Virus record (IMG/VR): IMGVR_UViG_3300031758_000215
Location: 1-38,217 of that record
Source: a virus
Direction: 5' to 3' (one strand)
DNA length: 38,217 nucleotides
This document shows, piece by piece, positions 36,792 to 38,217 of this stretch. Both the position numbers and the translations under genes were made by a program. How positions within the stretch are numbered: position 1 is the first letter of the stretch; the number at the start of each line of letters is the position of its first letter. The notes beneath the pieces were generated by a model. That model worked only from the letters and a program-made list of their open reading frames with translations, was not told where the DNA came from and did not search any database.

Positions 36792-36928
36792 CTCGTTTTC
36801 TTAACTCGTTAGTGTTCGTAGGCTTCAGTGTCGCTCTAGCCTCTATCGTCCTCGACGACTTCCGGCTCGGTGCGTTTAGCATCTGCGTCGCCGGTCTCGC
36901 TGCTCTTATCGACTACGTCCGCAACTAA
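36788..36928 (+). CDS. Early small membrane protein, 46 aa
   Basis: ATG at 36788 overlaps the previous stop as ATGA. The product MTRFLNSLVFVGFSVALASI then VLDDFRLGAFSICVAGLAAL ends IDYVRN. It has two hydrophobic helices joined by a charged turn (DDFR), a topology of small inner-membrane proteins. The LASIVLDD turn recalls LASILFDD in the peptide at 770-832. A role in superinfection exclusion or membrane takeover is possible but only guessed. Confidence 0.65.
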   Translation: MTRFLNSLVFVGFSVALASIVLDDFRLGAFSICVAGLAALIDYVRN

Positions 36929-36950
36929 TAACTACTCGGAGAACCTAGCA

Positions 36951-37142
36951 ATGTCTTACGCATCCTCGAAAGTAAAGATTTTCAAAAACGATTGGTCTAC
37001 CCATTTCTCGCGCTCTGGCTCTTGGTGGTGTGTCGTCGTCCGCAACGCTCGTGGCGACGTACACGACAAGATACGGTGTGACGACTACCGCTCTGCCCTG
37101 ACCTATTGGAAAGCCTTTAACGCTATCGCCAAAGCCGCCTAA
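36951..37142 (+). CDS. Early protein 4, 63 aa, basic
   Basis: The ATG at 36951 follows CTCGGAG-N9, a variant of the leader module. The product MSYASSKVKIFKNDWSTHFS has RSGSWWCVVVRNARGDVHDK and ends TYWKAFNAIAKAA. Lys, Arg and Trp are frequent. No family recognised. The reading from 36870 would run through the membrane-protein gene and is rejected. Confidence 0.7.
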   Translation: MSYASSKVKIFKNDWSTHFSRSGSWWCVVVRNARGDVHDKIRCDDYRSALTYWKAFNAIAKAA

Positions 37143-37170
37143 CCAACAACTAAACACGGAGAACTTAGCA

Positions 37171-37332
37171 ATGCAAACTTTTTACATTAGTTTCCGCCAT
37201 ATTGTGAGCGGTGCTATTTACGTTTTGCCGATTTGTGCGTCCTCAATTCAAGAAGCATATAGAAAGGCACTTGACTACCCCTATGAGAATAATTGGTACG
37301 AACTCATCCGCGAGGACGTTTGTAAGAACTAA
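37171..37332 (+). CDS. Early protein 5, 53 aa
   Basis: The ATG at 37171 follows CACGGAG-N9. The product begins MQTFYISFRHIVSGAIYVLP and continues CASSIQEAYRKALDYPYENN to EDVCKN. A beta strand, then helices, similar in form to early protein 2 and the protein at 37901 (small beta-alpha folds with an AAEIA/QEAYRKAL-like helix). The stop at 37330-37332 is two bases before the ribozyme. Function unknown. Confidence 0.7.
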   Translation: MQTFYISFRHIVSGAIYVLPICASSIQEAYRKALDYPYENNWYELIREDVCKN

Positions 37333-37334
37333 CA

Positions 37335-37384
37335 GGTCGAAACGCCGTGAGGCGTCAGGCGGTAGTGCCGCCTCTGATGAGACC
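37335..37384 (+). ncRNA. Type II hammerhead ribozyme
   Basis: The 50-base segment has all conserved hammerhead parts in the type II order (stem II open). GGTC (37335-37338) pairs with GACC (37381-37384) as stem II. GAA (37339-37341) is the core. A37342 with CGCC pairs with GGCG and T37355 as stem III, closed by a GTGA (GNRA) loop. C37356 is the residue at the cleavage site (GTC). AGGCGG (37357-37362) pairs with CCGCCT (37368-37373) as stem I with loop TAGTG. CTGATGA (37374-37380) is the other core strand. Cleavage is expected between 37356 and 37357, leaving the downstream gene with a 54-base leader and a 5'-OH end. It fills the 78-base gap between two early genes. Confidence 0.92.
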
Positions 37385-37410
37385 AAACTACAAACACGGA
37401 GAAATCAATC

Positions 37411-37713
37411 ATGGGTTACACAATCAACGACACTGATAGCCGTTACAACGGTTGGACAAACTACGCCACTTGGCGCGTCAATCTGGAGATATTCGACGGG
37501 TTCGACCCGCGCGACTATTTTTCAGGCTTTTTTGACGCTGACGATATCGACGCATTGGCTGATGGCTTGTCTGACTACGCTGACCAAGTGCTATTTGAGT
37601 GCGCTACCGTCGAGGGGTTAGCCGCTGACTACGCTCGCGCTTTCCTGTCGGACGTTAACTGGCGAGAGATTGCCGAACATATGGTTGACGCTATCAAGTC
37701 GGAGGCCGCATGA
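37411..37713 (+). CDS. Early protein with NGWxNYxTW motif, 100 aa
   Basis: The protein MGYTINDTDSRYNGWTNYAT continues WRVNLEIFDGFDPRDYFSGF. The N-terminal NGWTNYATWRVNLEIFD motif matches a widespread family of small phage and plasmid proteins. The C-terminal part (LAADYARAFLSDVNWREIAE) is helical and acidic. The ATG follows CACGGAG-N9 and lies 26 bases after the hammerhead ribozyme, so its message is likely to be released by cleavage. The family resembles anti-restriction or DNA-mimic proteins in acidity (many Asp/Glu); that is inference. It ends SEAA with an ATGA overlap. Confidence 0.8.
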   Translation: MGYTINDTDSRYNGWTNYATWRVNLEIFDGFDPRDYFSGFFDADDIDALADGLSDYADQVLFECATVEGLAADYARAFLSDVNWREIAEHMVDAIKSEAA

Positions 37714-37904
37714 ACCGCGAACAAATGATAGAGGCTTTGACCCTTGAAGCCGTCCAGTACATCTACGAAGCCGCCCTGCGAGGCGATACAGGCTTGCTCG
37801 GCGACTACCTGCAATTTGGCTTTGTTGGCTTTGACAACATGAGCGATTCTGACTTGCTGCTTGAATACGAGACAACCATCGGCGACGCGCAGGAGGCCGC
37901 ATGA
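37710..37904 (+). CDS. Early protein, 64 aa, acidic
   Basis: The ATG at 37710 overlaps the previous stop in the sequence GGAGGCCGCATGA, which serves as ribosome binding site, Glu-Ala-Ala stop and start together. The product MNREQMIEALTLEAVQYIYE is acidic and helical, with GFVGFDNMSDSDLLLEYETT and the end QEAA. The same junction follows it. No family recognised; similar short acidic proteins occur in other phage early regions. Confidence 0.72.
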   Translation: MNREQMIEALTLEAVQYIYEAALRGDTGLLGDYLQFGFVGFDNMSDSDLLLEYETTIGDAQEAA

Positions 37905-38086
37905 AAACCTTCGACGTGGTGCTCTTTACCTGCATCCAAGAGGTCGTAACCGTTGAGGCACGCGACGAGGACGACGCTGCCGAGATCGCGCTTCAAATCG
38001 TAAAGGCGGGCTATACCGTCCACAGCGAATTGGATTGGGACGTTGAGGAAGTCAACATTGGAGACCCTGCCGATGTCACAGAATGA
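37901..38086 (+). CDS. Early protein, 61 aa, small alpha/beta
   Basis: The ATG at 37901 sits in a second GGAGGCCGCATGA junction. The product MKTFDVVLFTCIQEVVTVEA has a beta hairpin, then DEDDAAEIALQIVKAGYTVH and ELDWDVEEVNIGDPADVTE. The beta-beta-alpha order with an AAEIAL helix and a terminal acidic strand is common in small phage early proteins. Its 3' part (135 bases) is the left end of the contig. The stop overlaps the start of the HTH gene. Confidence 0.78.
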   Translation: MKTFDVVLFTCIQEVVTVEARDEDDAAEIALQIVKAGYTVHSELDWDVEEVNIGDPADVTE

Positions 38087-38217
38087 CCAGATTAGAGCCG
38101 CCCTGATTCTAGGGCGGTCGCTCACCCCGCTTGATGCTCTGCAAGACTATGTATGCTTCAGGCTTGCCGCTCGGATCGCCGAATTAAGGCGAGAGGGGCT
38201 AGACATTGAGTGCAAGA
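37951..38217. repeat. Terminal direct repeat, right copy
   Basis: Right copy of the 267-base end repeat, with a38078 and t38152 against g128 and g202 of the left copy. See the left copy for meaning. Confidence 0.93.
38073..38217 (+). CDS. HTH protein, right-end truncated copy
   Basis: This is the first 48 codons of the gene at 123-332, cut by the contig end. The sequence reads Asp-Tyr-Val-Cys-Phe where the left copy has Asp-Tyr-Gly-Cys-Phe (t38152 for g202). On the circle there is one gene; the difference is strain variation or a sequence error at the low-coverage end. Confidence 0.7.
   Translation, partial: MSQNDQIRAALILGRSLTPLDALQDYVCFRLAARIAELRREGLDIECK

Noticed and set aside
1-38217. 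Lysogeny genes, integrase, att sites, tRNA genes, CRISPR arrays
   Set aside because: No recombinase motif, tRNA cloverleaf or regular spacer array was found on reading either strand; the Cro-like protein alone does not make the phage temperate.

Overview
The window is a complete or nearly complete genome of an uncultured tailed phage of the P22-like podovirus architecture. The first 267 bases recur at the end (37951-38217) with two mismatches, so the contig closes into a circle of about 37,950 bp. The host is probably a Gram-negative bacterium: the lysis block carries an Rz/Rz1-type spanin pair with an outer-membrane lipoprotein signal, and most genes have AGGAG-like ribosome binding sites. 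No integrase, excisionase, DNA polymerase, RNA polymerase, tRNA gene or CRISPR array was seen. Only a short Cro-like repressor suggests any lysogeny-style switch.

Layout on the circle. (1) A rightward early operon runs from a strong sigma70-type promoter at about 36029-36057 across the contig junction to about 832. It contains some fifteen very small genes, most preceded by one of two repeated start-site modules, and a type II hammerhead ribozyme lies between two of them (37335-37384). (2) A leftward replication and recombination block (6313 down to 818) encodes, in transcription order, two small proteins, an ERF annealase, small proteins, a putative nuclease, a YqaJ-type exonuclease, a small DUF736-like protein, a PAPS-reductase-like PP-loop protein and a DUF5906-type helicase. 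(3) A divergent control region at about 6344-6395 separates this block from a short rightward group (Cro-like protein, two unknown proteins, VRR-NUC-like nuclease; 6395-7458). (4) A long leftward late block (35135 down to 7361) carries, in transcription order, terS, an ADP-ribosyltransferase-like gene, terL, four small basic proteins, portal, a set of fibre, tailspike and appendage genes, scaffold, coat, gp4- and gp10-like tail genes, further fibre genes, DNA-ejection proteins, holin, spanins, M15 endolysin, a small zincin and a metallophosphoesterase.

The roughly 970 bp between the late block and the early promoter (35136-36102) has no convincing gene. It is dense with dyads, tandem repeats and an AT-rich tract, and probably holds the origin and transcription control sites.

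How the parts work together: early small proteins, most of unknown function, would be made first. ERF with the exonuclease would drive annealing-type recombination and concatemer formation, with the DUF5906 ATPase as helicase. The terminase fills P22-type procapsids, the gp4/gp10-like proteins close the portal, two alternative receptor-binding proteins with related N-termini decorate the tail, and holin, endolysin and spanins release progeny. The most notable items are the hammerhead ribozyme, the CACGGAG-N9-ATG leader family with a complementary site just before a rightward terminator, and the ADP-ribosyltransferase-like gene between the terminase genes.
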